From assembly GCA_041392835.1 (NCBI GenBank), contig JAWKLF010000005.1:94724-158723 (forward strand): DNA of 64,000 nucleotides. Reading direction: 5' to 3'. Under the pieces are notes generated by a model. It ran no database searches. It was not told the origin of the DNA and worked only from the letters and a program-made list of their open reading frames with translations. The position numbers and the translations under genes were made by a program. This DNA is from OLB11 sp041392835. Its GTDB lineage: Bacteria; Bacteroidota; Bacteroidia; Chitinophagales; Chitinophagaceae. Positions 56,189 to 64,000 of the stretch are shown here, piece after piece (the stretch's first letter is position 1; the number at the start of each line of letters is the position of its first letter).

Positions 56189-57895
56189 ATGGCAAGCAAA
56201 CATTTATTAATGATGGCAGGATTAGCATCCTTGTTATCTTTTCAAAAAGTACAAGCACAAGATGCTTCAAGCGGTATGTATAGAGCCGGAGGATATGACC
56301 TTTCGGATTCATCATTAATACCTGAAAGCAGACAATCTCAACAAAGAGATTTTCTAAACAACCAATATGATTTTCCTGCTAAACCAAGAAACCAATGGGA
56401 AATTGGTCTAAGTGGTGGTATGATGTTCGTATCTGGTGATATTAGATCAAAAAGTGTATTCACTTCAAAAAAACCATTAAATACATTAGGTTGGGGCATA
56501 CATGTACGTAAAGCATGGGGTTATGTGATTTCTACAAGACTTCAATATATCCATGGTTCTGCTACAAACATGAATTATCAAGCTGCTGAAGGTTATTACG
56601 GTCATACCGGTAACCAATGGTATGAAAATGGATATTGGAATAATAGCAATCTTAAAACAAGAAATGTTTATTACAATAGTAAAACGCAAGTGAGAGATTT
56701 ATCTTTACAGTTGGTTGCTAATCTTAATAACTTAAGATTCCATAGAGCAAGAAATAAAATGAGCTTATATACTTTAGCAGGTATTGGTGGTTTATTATAT
56801 AAAACGACTACAGATTTAAAAGATGCAAGTGGTAATTTGTATGATTTTAGCAGCATTTTAGCTTTAAATACTAATAGTCATATTTATACAGATAGAAAAG
56901 AGATCAATACAGCTCTTAAAAATTTGTACGATGGTACATATGAAACAGCTGCAGAAAGACATAGTAACCGTGGTTGGTTTGGCGACTACACTGTTCGTCC
57001 TTCGGCAACTGTAGGATTAGGTGCTCAATTCCGTTTGGGAAATAGAGTTTCTTTAGGTATTGAAGACAGATGGATTTATACTAATGATGATTTAGTTGAC
57101 GGTCAACGTTGGCAAGAAAAACCATACACAAGTAACACAACACACGTTGCTTCAGCTATGACACGTGATTTTGATAATATTAATTATTTATCAGTTAACT
57201 TAGGTATTAATATTGGCGGTAACGCTGTTGCTCCTTTGTGGTGGATGAATCCATTAGATTATGGATACAATGAAATGAAACGTCCTCGTGGTGCTACTAC
57301 TGGTAAATGCGATAACGATGCTGATGGTGATGGTATCTCAGATTGCTTTGATCGTTGTCCTAACACACCAGGTGGTGTATCTGTTGACTCTCACGGTTGT
57401 CCATTCGATACAGATGGTGACGGTGTAGCCGATTACAAAGACAAACAATTAATTACTCCAACAGAATGTCAACCAGTTGATGCTGATGGTGTTGGTAAAT
57501 GCCCAGATCCAGCATGTTGTACTGGAGTAGTAGCTCCAGCAGGTTGTGGCTCTATTTCTAACGGTAATATCAGCTTCTCTTCAGGTTCTGCTAAATTAAG
57601 CGGATCAGCTACATCACAATTAAGTGGCTTAGCTTCTTCAATGCGTGCTAATCCTAACTGCAAAGTTGTAGTAATAGGAAATGGTAGTGGAAGTAAAGTA
57701 GAACAACAACGTTCATGGGATAGAGTTAACTCTGTAATCAATTACATGGTTGACAAGCAAGGTATCGATAGAGAACGTTTCATATTCCAATATGGTTCTT
57801 TTGGTGACGCTAATTCAGTAGAATATCGTTCAGCTAATCCAGGTGAAGAAGGTCCTTCAAATACACCTCCTCCATTCCCTAACTTACGTCATTAA
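56189..57895 (+). CDS. OmpA-family outer-membrane protein with TSP3 calcium repeats
   Basis: A 568-residue exported protein. Residues 1-23 are a signal peptide (ends KVQAQ). Residues about 65-360 form a beta-barrel-like domain (NQWEIGLSGGMMFVSGDIRS, SATVGLGAQFRLGNRVSLGI, INYLSVNLGINIGG). Thrombospondin type 3 Ca-binding repeats follow at about 378-420 (DNDADGDGISDCFDRCPNTP and DTDGDGVADYKDK). The C-terminal domain is OmpA/MotB-like (ISFSSGSAKLSG...KVVVIGNGSGSK...QQRSWDRVNSVINYMVDKQG), probably binding peptidoglycan. The end is Pro-rich. A strong terminator follows and the promoter is clear, so it is probably a highly expressed single-gene unit tying outer membrane to cell wall. Confidence 0.9.
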   Translation: MASKHLLMMAGLASLLSFQKVQAQDASSGMYRAGGYDLSDSSLIPESRQSQQRDFLNNQYDFPAKPRNQWEIGLSGGMMFVSGDIRSKSVFTSKKPLNTLGWGIHVRKAWGYVISTRLQYIHGSATNMNYQAAEGYYGHTGNQWYENGYWNNSNLKTRNVYYNSKTQVRDLSLQLVANLNNLRFHRARNKMSLYTLAGIGGLLYKTTTDLKDASGNLYDFSSILALNTNSHIYTDRKEINTALKNLYDGTYETAAERHSNRGWFGDYTVRPSATVGLGAQFRLGNRVSLGIEDRWIYTNDDLVDGQRWQEKPYTSNTTHVASAMTRDFDNINYLSVNLGINIGGNAVAPLWWMNPLDYGYNEMKRPRGATTGKCDNDADGDGISDCFDRCPNTPGGVSVDSHGCPFDTDGDGVADYKDKQLITPTECQPVDADGVGKCPDPACCTGVVAPAGCGSISNGNISFSSGSAKLSGSATSQLSGLASSMRANPNCKVVVIGNGSGSKVEQQRSWDRVNSVINYMVDKQGIDRERFIFQYGSFGDANSVEYRSANPGEEGPSNTPPPFPNLRH

Positions 57896-57911
57896 TAAAT
57901 TAAATTGCTAT

Positions 57912-57948
57912 AAAAAAAAGAGGTTGATTTTTTCAACCTCTTTTTTTT
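57912..57948 (+). terminator. Strong Rho-independent terminator
   Basis: AGAGGTTGA and TCAACCTCT form a perfect stem with a T5 loop, flanked by A-run and T8, 16 bp after the stop at 57895. Confidence 0.9.
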
Positions 57949-57996
57949 ATATACAAAATGTTCTTAAGAATATCATGGCACTTGAAACATTTGAAT

Positions 57997-58004
57997 TAAC
58001 TTTG
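57997..58004 (+). promoter_or_regulatory. Bacteroidota -7 promoter element of phaC (TAACTTTG)
   Basis: A full TAnnTTTG match 22 bp before the ATG at 58027. Confidence 0.5.
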
Positions 58005-58026
58005 CATCTCAAAATAAATTAATAAA

Positions 58027-59079
58027 ATGAACTCATTTGCTATAGTTGAAGAACTCGGAAATACAATAGATAAATTACAAAAAGGATACAACACGCTTCA
58101 AAAAATTGAAAAAGTAGAGGTTGGAACTACACCAAAAACACTTGTATGGCAACAAGACAAAGTAAAATTGTATCATTATGACAGAACCACGCCTGCTAAG
58201 TGCAAGATACCTGTTTTAGTTTCTTTTGCCATAATGAACAGACATGATGTATTGGATTTACAACCTGACCGTTCTTTAATGAAAAAATTCTTGGATGAAG
58301 GTTTGGATATTTATATTATGGATTGGGGTTATCCGACCAAGAGTGATAAATTCTTGAGTATGGAAGACTATATAGACGGATATATGAATGGCGCAGTAGA
58401 TTTTATTAGAAAAACACATGGTGTTCAAAAAATTAATAAAATGGGTATTTGCCAAGGCGGTACTTTTTCTACTATATACGCTGCTTTGTATCCTGAAAAA
58501 TTAAATACTTTGACAACCTATGTAGCTCCTTATGATTTTACAACAGATAAGTGTATGTTGTATAAATGGACAAAATATATAGATGTAGATGCTATGGTAG
58601 ATTCTTTAGGTGTAATACCAGCCGACATGTTGAATGCTGGATTTGGTATGTTAAAACCAAGTATGGATATTAGTAAATATTTTGGTGTATTAGATAGCTT
58701 AGATGACGAAGCAAAAATTATGAATTTTTTACGTATGGAGTATTGGAAAAATGATTGCCCTGATTTGGCTGGTGAAATGTATAGAAAATATATTAAAGAC
58801 TTATTTAGAGATAATAAACTTATTAAAAATGAGTTTGAGTTAGGAGGAAGACAAGTGGATTTGAAAAAAATTACGATGCCTTTTCTTAATATTTATGCTA
58901 CAGAAGACAATATCATACCAAATGAAAGTACTATTGCTATTAACGCTAAAATAGGTAGTAAGGATAAAGAATTATATGCATTTCCTGGTGGACACATTGG
59001 TGTTTTTGTGGGTGGGCGATCTCAAAAAGAATTAGGCCCAAAAGTAGCCAGATGGGTAACTGACAGAAGTAAAAAATAA
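58027..59079 (+). CDS. phaC: Class III-type poly(3-hydroxyalkanoate) synthase subunit PhaC
   Basis: A 350-residue alpha/beta hydrolase-like polymerase that joins hydroxyacyl-CoA into storage polyester. The lipase-like box with catalytic Cys142 is MGICQGGTFSTIYAAL; Asp294 (IYATEDNIIPNES) and His323 (FPGGHIGVFVGG) complete the triad at the spacing of class III enzymes (Cys149/Asp302/His331 in Allochromatium). IMDWGYPTKSDKFLSMEDYI is also typical. Length fits class III rather than the roughly 560-600 residues of class I. The usual partner subunit (PhaE or PhaR) and phaA/phaB are not next to it. Confidence 0.92.
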   Translation: MNSFAIVEELGNTIDKLQKGYNTLQKIEKVEVGTTPKTLVWQQDKVKLYHYDRTTPAKCKIPVLVSFAIMNRHDVLDLQPDRSLMKKFLDEGLDIYIMDWGYPTKSDKFLSMEDYIDGYMNGAVDFIRKTHGVQKINKMGICQGGTFSTIYAALYPEKLNTLTTYVAPYDFTTDKCMLYKWTKYIDVDAMVDSLGVIPADMLNAGFGMLKPSMDISKYFGVLDSLDDEAKIMNFLRMEYWKNDCPDLAGEMYRKYIKDLFRDNKLIKNEFELGGRQVDLKKITMPFLNIYATEDNIIPNESTIAINAKIGSKDKELYAFPGGHIGVFVGGRSQKELGPKVARWVTDRSKK

Positions 59080-59111
59080 GGGAAAGAATATTCTTTTATA
59101 AAAAAAAATAT

Positions 59112-59146
59112 AAAAAAGCTTGGTACTGGGTGTATCAAGCTTTTTT
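59112..59146. terminator. Bidirectional Rho-independent terminator
   Basis: AAAAAAGCTTG (59112-59122) and CAAGCTTTTTT (59136-59146) form a stem with an A-run and a T-run, between the convergent phaC and arginase genes; its right end overlaps the arginase stop codon. Confidence 0.85.
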
Positions 59147-60092
59147 AATTAATCAATAAATTATTGACACTTCGTTGTAAAATATTAAATGCTATTTCTG
59201 CCATGAGGTTTTCTTTGTCTAAAGTTGGATTGACTTCAGTAATTTCAAAACAACAAACTTTGTGATTTTGCATAAGACCAGCCAATAAATCTTCTGCTTC
59301 TCTTTCTTTTAGGCCATTGGCGACAGGAGTTCCAGTACCTCTCGATATGCTGCTGTCCAAGCTATCTACATCGAACGACACATATATATCATCGCAGTGC
59401 TGAAGACTTAGTATAGTTTGTCTGATTACATGGGCTATTCCTTTTTTTCTTAATTCAGAAACTGTAATTACTTTAATACCATGTTTTTTGATAAGATAAT
59501 CTTCTTCTTTTTCAGTATCGCGCAATCCAATAAAAACAATATCTTCTGGCAAAATCTTGGGGGCAATATTGCCAATCTTTTTAATATCATCCCAAGCTTT
59601 TCTAATTTTTTCTGAAGGTGAATGTACTTGGCTATCCAAATTATCTTCGTTTATAGAAGCAGCTAAAGGCATACCATGCATATTGCCACTTGGAGAAGTA
59701 TAGGGCGAATGCAAATCGGCATGAGCATCTATCCATACAACTCCCAATTTAGATTTTGGCTTAGCCATTTTTATGCCAGCTATGGTACCACCTGCAGTAC
59801 TATGATCGCCTGCTAATACTAAAGGAAACAAGCCCGATTTTAAAGTTGATTCAACACTTTTTGCAACGCGTTCAAACATCATTTTTATACCATGAATTCG
59901 TTTTGCATAGGGGCTTTCTACTGGTTCATATAGGAGTTTATTTTCTGTTTCAACTTCTTCGCTTGGAAAGTTTACAAAAAAGTTGCTCATAAAATCTAAA
60001 GCGGCAATTTTTAGAGCTTCCACGCCTAAGCTGGCTCCTCTTGTGCCAGCCCCAATTTCGGATTTTACTTCTATAATTTTAATATTCCGCAT
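59145..60092 (-). CDS. rocF: Arginase-family ureohydrolase
   Basis: Mn-dependent enzyme hydrolysing arginine to ornithine and urea. The ATG at 60092 (MRNIKIIEVKSEIGAGTRGA) is chosen, giving 315 residues. Metal ligands appear as His97 (LAGDHSTAGG), Asp122/His124/Asp126 (WIDAHADLHSP) and Asp241/Asp243 (SFDVDSLDSS), at positions close to those of human arginase. SPSGNMHGMPLAASI binds substrate in arginases, and FEITEVNPTLDKEN is the conserved C-terminal Glu motif. Formimidoylglutamase or agmatinase activity is less likely because of the SGNMHG motif. It is divergent from grpE. Confidence 0.9.
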   Translation of the reverse strand: MRNIKIIEVKSEIGAGTRGASLGVEALKIAALDFMSNFFVNFPSEEVETENKLLYEPVESPYAKRIHGIKMMFERVAKSVESTLKSGLFPLVLAGDHSTAGGTIAGIKMAKPKSKLGVVWIDAHADLHSPYTSPSGNMHGMPLAASINEDNLDSQVHSPSEKIRKAWDDIKKIGNIAPKILPEDIVFIGLRDTEKEEDYLIKKHGIKVITVSELRKKGIAHVIRQTILSLQHCDDIYVSFDVDSLDSSISRGTGTPVANGLKEREAEDLLAGLMQNHKVCCFEITEVNPTLDKENLMAEIAFNILQRSVNNLLIN

Positions 60093-60226
60093 ACAGCAAA
60101 AATACAATGCTTTGTTTTATGAACGAGCTATTCTGTAGTGTTTATTCAGTCAATTTGGCACAAAAATTAAATTGGCAAATGTTTTGCATTTTTAACTATT
60201 GAACGAAAAAAATTATCTTAAGAACT

Positions 60227-60796
60227 ATGCATACAAATGAAAAAGAACCCATACTCAACAAAGAAGAAATAGTTGAAGAAATGGGAAATGATAATTTGGC
60301 TGATAATGAAGCTAAAAATGACGAATTGTCTAATGAAGATACCAATACTACAACTACTGATGAGGTAGCAGAATGGAAAGACAAGTATATGCGATTGTTT
60401 GCAGAATTTGACAATTATAAAAAGCGCTCTTTTAAAGAAAAAATGGAAACCATCCAAACTGCGGGCAAAGACATACTCATTTCTTTGTTAGATGTATTGG
60501 ATGATATGGAAAGAGCTAAAATTCAAATAAGTAAGTCTGATGATGTGAAAGCAGTAAATGAAGGTTTAGAGCTTGTTTTTCATAAACTAAAAACTACATT
60601 AGAGGCTAAAGGATTGAAGGCATTTGATGCAAAAAATGAAGAGTTTGATGTTGAAAAACACGAAGCAGTAACAGAAATTCCTGTTAGTGATAAGGCCATG
60701 GAGGGTAAGGTAGTAGATGAATTGCAAAAAGGATATTTCTTAAATGATAAAATAATTCGATATGCTAAAGTAGTAGTAGGTAAAACTTCCAACTAA
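60227..60796 (+). CDS. grpE: Nucleotide exchange factor GrpE
   Basis: A 189-residue cochaperone that releases ADP from DnaK. An acidic N-terminal tail (residues 1-45) precedes a long helix beginning EWKDKYMRLFAEFDNYKKRS, and the head domain follows (GLELVFHKLKTTLEAKGLKA, EEFDVEKHEAVTEIP). The C terminus FLNDKIIRYAKVVVGK is conserved. It lies 59 bp upstream of dnaJ, forming a grpE-dnaJ heat-shock operon. dnaK is not in the window. No CIRCE or other heat-shock operator was recognised upstream. Confidence 0.95.
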   Translation: MHTNEKEPILNKEEIVEEMGNDNLADNEAKNDELSNEDTNTTTTDEVAEWKDKYMRLFAEFDNYKKRSFKEKMETIQTAGKDILISLLDVLDDMERAKIQISKSDDVKAVNEGLELVFHKLKTTLEAKGLKAFDAKNEEFDVEKHEAVTEIPVSDKAMEGKVVDELQKGYFLNDKIIRYAKVVVGKTSN

Positions 60797-60855
60797 AACT
60801 ATAGAAAGTAAACAGTTTTGAGAAAAAATAATTTTTTATCTATTAAAACAAAAAC

Positions 60856-62010
60856 ATGAAAAGAGATTTTTACGAAATATTAGGCGTAAGCAAAAATGCA
60901 TCGGCTGAGGAAATAAAGAAAGCATATCGTAAAGTAGCAATGCAATATCATCCGGATAAAAACCCTGGCGATAAACAATCTGAAGAAAAATTTAAAGAAG
61001 CGGCAGAGGCCTATGAAGTATTGAGCGATGCTACAAAAAAACAGCGTTATGATCAGTTTGGACATGCAGGTGTTGGAGGTGCATCGGGTGGTGGCTTTGG
61101 AGGCGGTGGTATGCGTATGGAAGATATTTTTGAAAACTTTGGCGATGTTTTTGGTGATGATATGTTTGGTAGTTTTTTTGGTGGAAGAAGTAAGGGTGGT
61201 GGACGATCCAGAGGAGGAAATAGAGGCTCTAATTTGAGAGTAAAAGTTAAACTTTCTTACGAAGACATCATAAAAGGTGTACACAAAACTATAAAGCTTA
61301 AAAAGTATGTGGGTTGTTCTACTTGTCAGGGTTCTGGAGCAAAAGATAAATCGTCTGTGCAAACTTGCAATACATGCGCTGGTAGTGGACAAGTAAGAAG
61401 GGTGCAAAATACATTTTTAGGGCAAATGCAAACCGTTACTACATGCCCAACTTGTAATGGCGATGGAACACAAATAGCCAATAAATGCACAAATTGTAAG
61501 GGTGAGGGTAGAGTATATGCCGAAGATACTGTTAGTATAGATATTCCTGCAGGAGTACAAGAAGGCATGCAGCTCAATGTAAGTGGCAAAGGAAATATTG
61601 GTGAGCGAAATGGTGCGCCTGGAGATTTGTTTATTGTAATAGAAGAAGAAAAACACCCGAGCTTAATAAGAGAAGGATTAAATGTATTGTATGATTTGCA
61701 TGTATCAATACCTGATGTAATTTTAGGAAAAGAAGTAGAAGTGCCTACAATAAATGGAAAAGTAAAAATTAAAATTCCTGCTGGTACACACGCTGGTAAA
61801 ATACTTCGTTTAAAAGGAAAAGGATTTCCGTCTGTAAACAGCTATGAGAAAGGAGATCAGTTAATAAATGTGAACGTGTGGACACCTCAGAATGTTACTT
61901 CGGAAGAGAAGAAAATAATGGAAAAACTTAGCGAATCCGAAAATTTCAAACCCAATGCATCAAAATCAGATAAAAGCTTTTTTGATAAAATAAGAGAAGT
62001 TTTTAGCTAA
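60856..62010 (+). CDS. dnaJ: Chaperone DnaJ
   Basis: A 384-residue Hsp40. The J domain (1-70) has the HPD motif (QYHPDKNPGD), then a Gly/Phe-rich linker (GGASGGGFGGGGMRMEDIFE). Four zinc-binding CxxCxGxG repeats are present: CSTCQGSGA, CNTCAGSGQ, CPTCNGDGT and CTNCKGEGR. The C-terminal substrate-binding domains include DLFIVIEEEKHPSLIREGLN and ILRLKGKGFPSVNSYEKGDQ. Complete type I DnaJ. It is co-transcribed with grpE, and its stop overlaps the convergent TPR gene by four bases. Confidence 0.96.
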   Translation: MKRDFYEILGVSKNASAEEIKKAYRKVAMQYHPDKNPGDKQSEEKFKEAAEAYEVLSDATKKQRYDQFGHAGVGGASGGGFGGGGMRMEDIFENFGDVFGDDMFGSFFGGRSKGGGRSRGGNRGSNLRVKVKLSYEDIIKGVHKTIKLKKYVGCSTCQGSGAKDKSSVQTCNTCAGSGQVRRVQNTFLGQMQTVTTCPTCNGDGTQIANKCTNCKGEGRVYAEDTVSIDIPAGVQEGMQLNVSGKGNIGERNGAPGDLFIVIEEEKHPSLIREGLNVLYDLHVSIPDVILGKEVEVPTINGKVKIKIPAGTHAGKILRLKGKGFPSVNSYEKGDQLINVNVWTPQNVTSEEKKIMEKLSESENFKPNASKSDKSFFDKIREVFS

Positions 62011-63611
62011 TTCTTTTTTTTCTCTTTCCCTTTTTCGTCTTGTTTTTCCTGATGTTGTTTAGCGGCAGTGTTTATCTCATTTCGAATTTTATCAAATTTT
62101 TTATCTTCCCAATTAATTAGGATATAAAAGTACTCTTTGATTTTGTCAAAGTTGTTTATTGCAAAATCAGCGTATTGATAATATAAATCGTTATGAAATA
62201 ATGAAACAAAAACATAGCAATCCAGGTATCCCATTTTTTCCATAGCTCTTGCAAATAAAAACTGTTTTGGGCTGCTATTGTTCAACATTTTGCGCCAGCA
62301 ATACAATTCCAAATACGGAATATTTGTTTTTTCATTGGGTCTCACTTTGCCTAATGTATCATAGTATCCAAATACTTCAGACTTGGCATATTGATAATGC
62401 CACCAAGGCGATTTATCGTCAACTACAATTTCTTCAAAATTGTGAGTTGTAGTTGCTGGATATACCTCTCGCATTATCCATTGGCTATTGAATGGCCTTC
62501 CCGTTTTATCTAAAATCAATGACAGCTGTTTGAAATAGCTTTGTTGAGGATAGGCAATAATAGCTTCAATAATGGTTTCACTTGCTTTAATATATTCGCC
62601 TTGATTATAGTATAATACTGATAGTTTTTCCCAAGCATCTGAACGCAAAGGATACTTGAGTGTCAAATACGTCAATATTCTTGTGGCCTCTTTGCTTTTA
62701 TTCATTTTTACATACCAGTTTGCCAATCTGAGCTTAGCTTCATAAAAATTGGGGTCAGTATCTAATGCTTTTTCTAAGAGTTTGACTGCTTCTATAAAAT
62801 TATCTTCGGCAAGTGCTTCAAAGCTCTCATTATAATATTCTTTGGCTTTAGCAGCAACATATAAATCTAAATCTATAGTGTCTATTAACAAGGTTCTAAG
62901 ATAATATGATGCCGAATCCGTTTCTTGCATTATCCTTGTTGCATGTCTTGCATTCTGTATTAAGTCGTTTTTGTATAGTTCATAAGGAATTTGTGATAAC
63001 TCTTCTAAAAACTTTAGCTGCGATTTTTGCCATCTCGATTGTTTGGCATTTGGTATTTGTATATTTTCAGGGTCAACATAGTTACCACTATCTTCATCCA
63101 ATCGTTTTAAATAATTGGTATCTATTCGTACACTGGCATCTTGATCTTCTTTATCTTTTTGTTTTTTGTTTTGTTTTGCAATGTCTATATTACGATCTAA
63201 ACCACTACGTAGAAGAAGCGTTGTATTAGCGTCCAAATCTTGTAAATCGCTTTCTGGTTCATCTAAGTAATTCCCATTTTCATCATTTTTATTGGACTGT
63301 GCTTTGGCTTCATTTTGATAAGTTATAAGTTCTTTTATATCATCTGTAGAGGCTTCTATTTTTCGTAGTACTTGTCTTTGCATTTGCACCAATGCTTCAT
63401 GATAATAGACATTATTTGGGTTTTGTTTGATTAGTTCTTTCAAAATTCTTTCGCCTTCGTAAATTTTCAATTCATTATAAAATTTTCTTGCCTTTTCTAT
63501 TTTTCTTATATCATCTTTTGGTATAATATTCTCCATACGCTTTTGCGACACAGTCTGCTTTGCAAAAAGCATAATAGTAAAATATGTAATTAAGGCGGAG
63601 TACAAGCGCAT
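62007..63611 (-). CDS. Secreted tetratricopeptide-repeat protein
   Basis: A 534-residue exported protein with an N-terminal signal (MRLYSALITYFTIMLFAKQT). TPR-like helical pairs are visible, notably NFIEAVKLLEKALDTDPNFY and AKLRLANWYVKMNKSKEATR, then DAWEKLSVLYYNQGEYIKAS. A first part (about 40-75) has KARKFYNELKIYEGERILKE as another repeat. The middle is acidic and Asp/Asn-rich. The C terminus is strongly basic and Gln/Lys-rich (KQHQEKQDEKGKEKKKN). There is no lipobox or sorting domain. A scaffold role in the periplasm is likely; the partner is unknown. Its end overlaps the end of dnaJ. Confidence 0.78.
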   Translation of the reverse strand: MRLYSALITYFTIMLFAKQTVSQKRMENIIPKDDIRKIEKARKFYNELKIYEGERILKELIKQNPNNVYYHEALVQMQRQVLRKIEASTDDIKELITYQNEAKAQSNKNDENGNYLDEPESDLQDLDANTTLLLRSGLDRNIDIAKQNKKQKDKEDQDASVRIDTNYLKRLDEDSGNYVDPENIQIPNAKQSRWQKSQLKFLEELSQIPYELYKNDLIQNARHATRIMQETDSASYYLRTLLIDTIDLDLYVAAKAKEYYNESFEALAEDNFIEAVKLLEKALDTDPNFYEAKLRLANWYVKMNKSKEATRILTYLTLKYPLRSDAWEKLSVLYYNQGEYIKASETIIEAIIAYPQQSYFKQLSLILDKTGRPFNSQWIMREVYPATTTHNFEEIVVDDKSPWWHYQYAKSEVFGYYDTLGKVRPNEKTNIPYLELYCWRKMLNNSSPKQFLFARAMEKMGYLDCYVFVSLFHNDLYYQYADFAINNFDKIKEYFYILINWEDKKFDKIRNEINTAAKQHQEKQDEKGKEKKKN

Positions 63612-63682
63612 AGTATCAAAATTAACACACTTTGACTGTATCTTAATTTTTAATCAAAACAAAGTTTGTAACATTGCATTTC

Positions 63683-64000
63683 ATGAGAGGATTTTTATTA
63701 TTCGTTATTTTTTGCTGCACAGGTATAGCACAAGCTCAGCAGCAAGTAGATTTAATAGTATATAATGCTCATATTTTTACTGCCAACGCTAAACAATTAA
63801 GTGCTTCTGTTTTAGTAGTAGATAGTGGTAAAATAGTGGCGCTTGCTGATGAATCATTATTAAAAAAGTATAGTGCATCTAAAACCGTTGATGCTGAAGG
63901 CCAATATCTATATCCTGGTTTTATAGATGCTCATCATCATTTTACTGGATATGCCAATGACATGTATAAGTTAAACTTATATGCTACATCATCTTTTGAT
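63683..64000 (+). CDS. Amidohydrolase-family enzyme, N-terminal part (cut by the window end)
   Basis: The first 106 codons of an exported amidohydrolase. A signal peptide (MRGFLLFVIFCCTGIAQAQ) is followed by the composite-domain strand VDLIVYNAHIFTANAKQLSA and ASVLVVDSGKIVALADES, then VDAEGQYLYPGFIDAHHHFT with the metal-binding His-x-His of the first beta strand. The pattern matches the YtcJ-like branch of periplasmic amidohydrolases. The substrate cannot be told. The gene continues past the window end and is divergent from the TPR gene (72 bp apart). Confidence 0.8.
   Translation, partial: MRGFLLFVIFCCTGIAQAQQQVDLIVYNAHIFTANAKQLSASVLVVDSGKIVALADESLLKKYSASKTVDAEGQYLYPGFIDAHHHFTGYANDMYKLNLYATSSFD

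Noticed and set aside
60880..61407. A 175-residue minus-strand open frame
   Set aside because: Antisense to dnaJ; composition is Ser/Thr/Ile-rich with no recognisable feature.
1..64000. CRISPR arrays, rRNA, insertion sequences and attachment sites
   Set aside because: No regular spacer-repeat pattern, rRNA-like block, transposase motif or integrase was seen on either strand.

Overview
The window is AT-rich, densely coded chromosome from a member of the Bacteroidota, probably near Chitinophagales or Sphingobacteriales; the exact lineage is inference. The reasons are a complete SprA-type type IX secretion (T9SS) outer-membrane protein, several secreted proteins ending in a T9SS type A sorting domain, DUF4369/thioredoxin and FadL-like proteins of Bacteroidota type, a short eukaryote-like ProS, almost no Shine-Dalgarno sites, and repeated TAnnTTTG promoter elements of the kind used by the Bacteroidota housekeeping sigma factor. 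No tRNA, rRNA, CRISPR array, IS element or prophage was recognised.

Layout. 0-4.6 kb: a tandem-duplicated gene pair, each a small T9SS-sorted protein followed by a large tail-fibre-like secreted protein (the second large copy is cut by the left edge), then a small secreted protein. 4.7-9.4 kb: proS, a Tyr/Asn/Trp/Gly-rich plus Gln/Arg coiled-repeat secreted protein, and a FadL/OmpP1-like porin. 9.5-13.2 kb: TauE/SafE permease, mitochondrial-type sulfide:quinone oxidoreductase, acyl-CoA carboxylase beta subunit. 13.3-21.6 kb: CoA-pyrophosphatase Nudix, rlmD, thiol-disulfide protein, parvulin PPIase split by a frameshift at an A6G tract, a secreted unknown, lpd, GNAT. 21.7-25.3 kb: two decayed T9SS cargo genes and a frameshifted secreted unknown. 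25.4-32.9 kb: rpsT, FkbM-type methyltransferase, kynU, a small unknown, a MarR regulator and a SWIM-SNF2 helicase. 32.9-38.1 kb: surface polysaccharide genes (O-antigen ligase/polymerase, Wzz-like protein with a frameshift, Wzx-like flippase, GT4 glycosyltransferase). 38.2-45 kb: SIMPL protein, scpA, broken Tet-like MFS transporter, GNAT, M20 dipeptidase, small secreted unknown, hpd. 45.2-57.9 kb: ruvA-sprA, a carboxypeptidase-regulatory-like lipoprotein, rplY, an OmpA-family protein. 58-64 kb: class III phaC, arginase, grpE-dnaJ, a TPR protein and the start of an amidohydrolase.

How it fits together. The cell secretes and displays many proteins through T9SS: sprA encodes the outer-membrane translocon and the window holds several likely substrates. 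SQR with TauE suggests handling of sulfide and sulfur oxyanions. KynU, Hpd and arginase indicate catabolism of Trp, Tyr and Arg; PccB fits propionyl-CoA use and PhaC carbon storage. The most striking points are the duplicated fibre/T9SS pair, the candidate -1 frameshift in the PPIase gene, several indel-disrupted genes that are either recent pseudogenes or local sequence errors, and -7 promoter elements so close to start codons that leaderless mRNAs are likely. I found no clear-cut new defence or mobile system.
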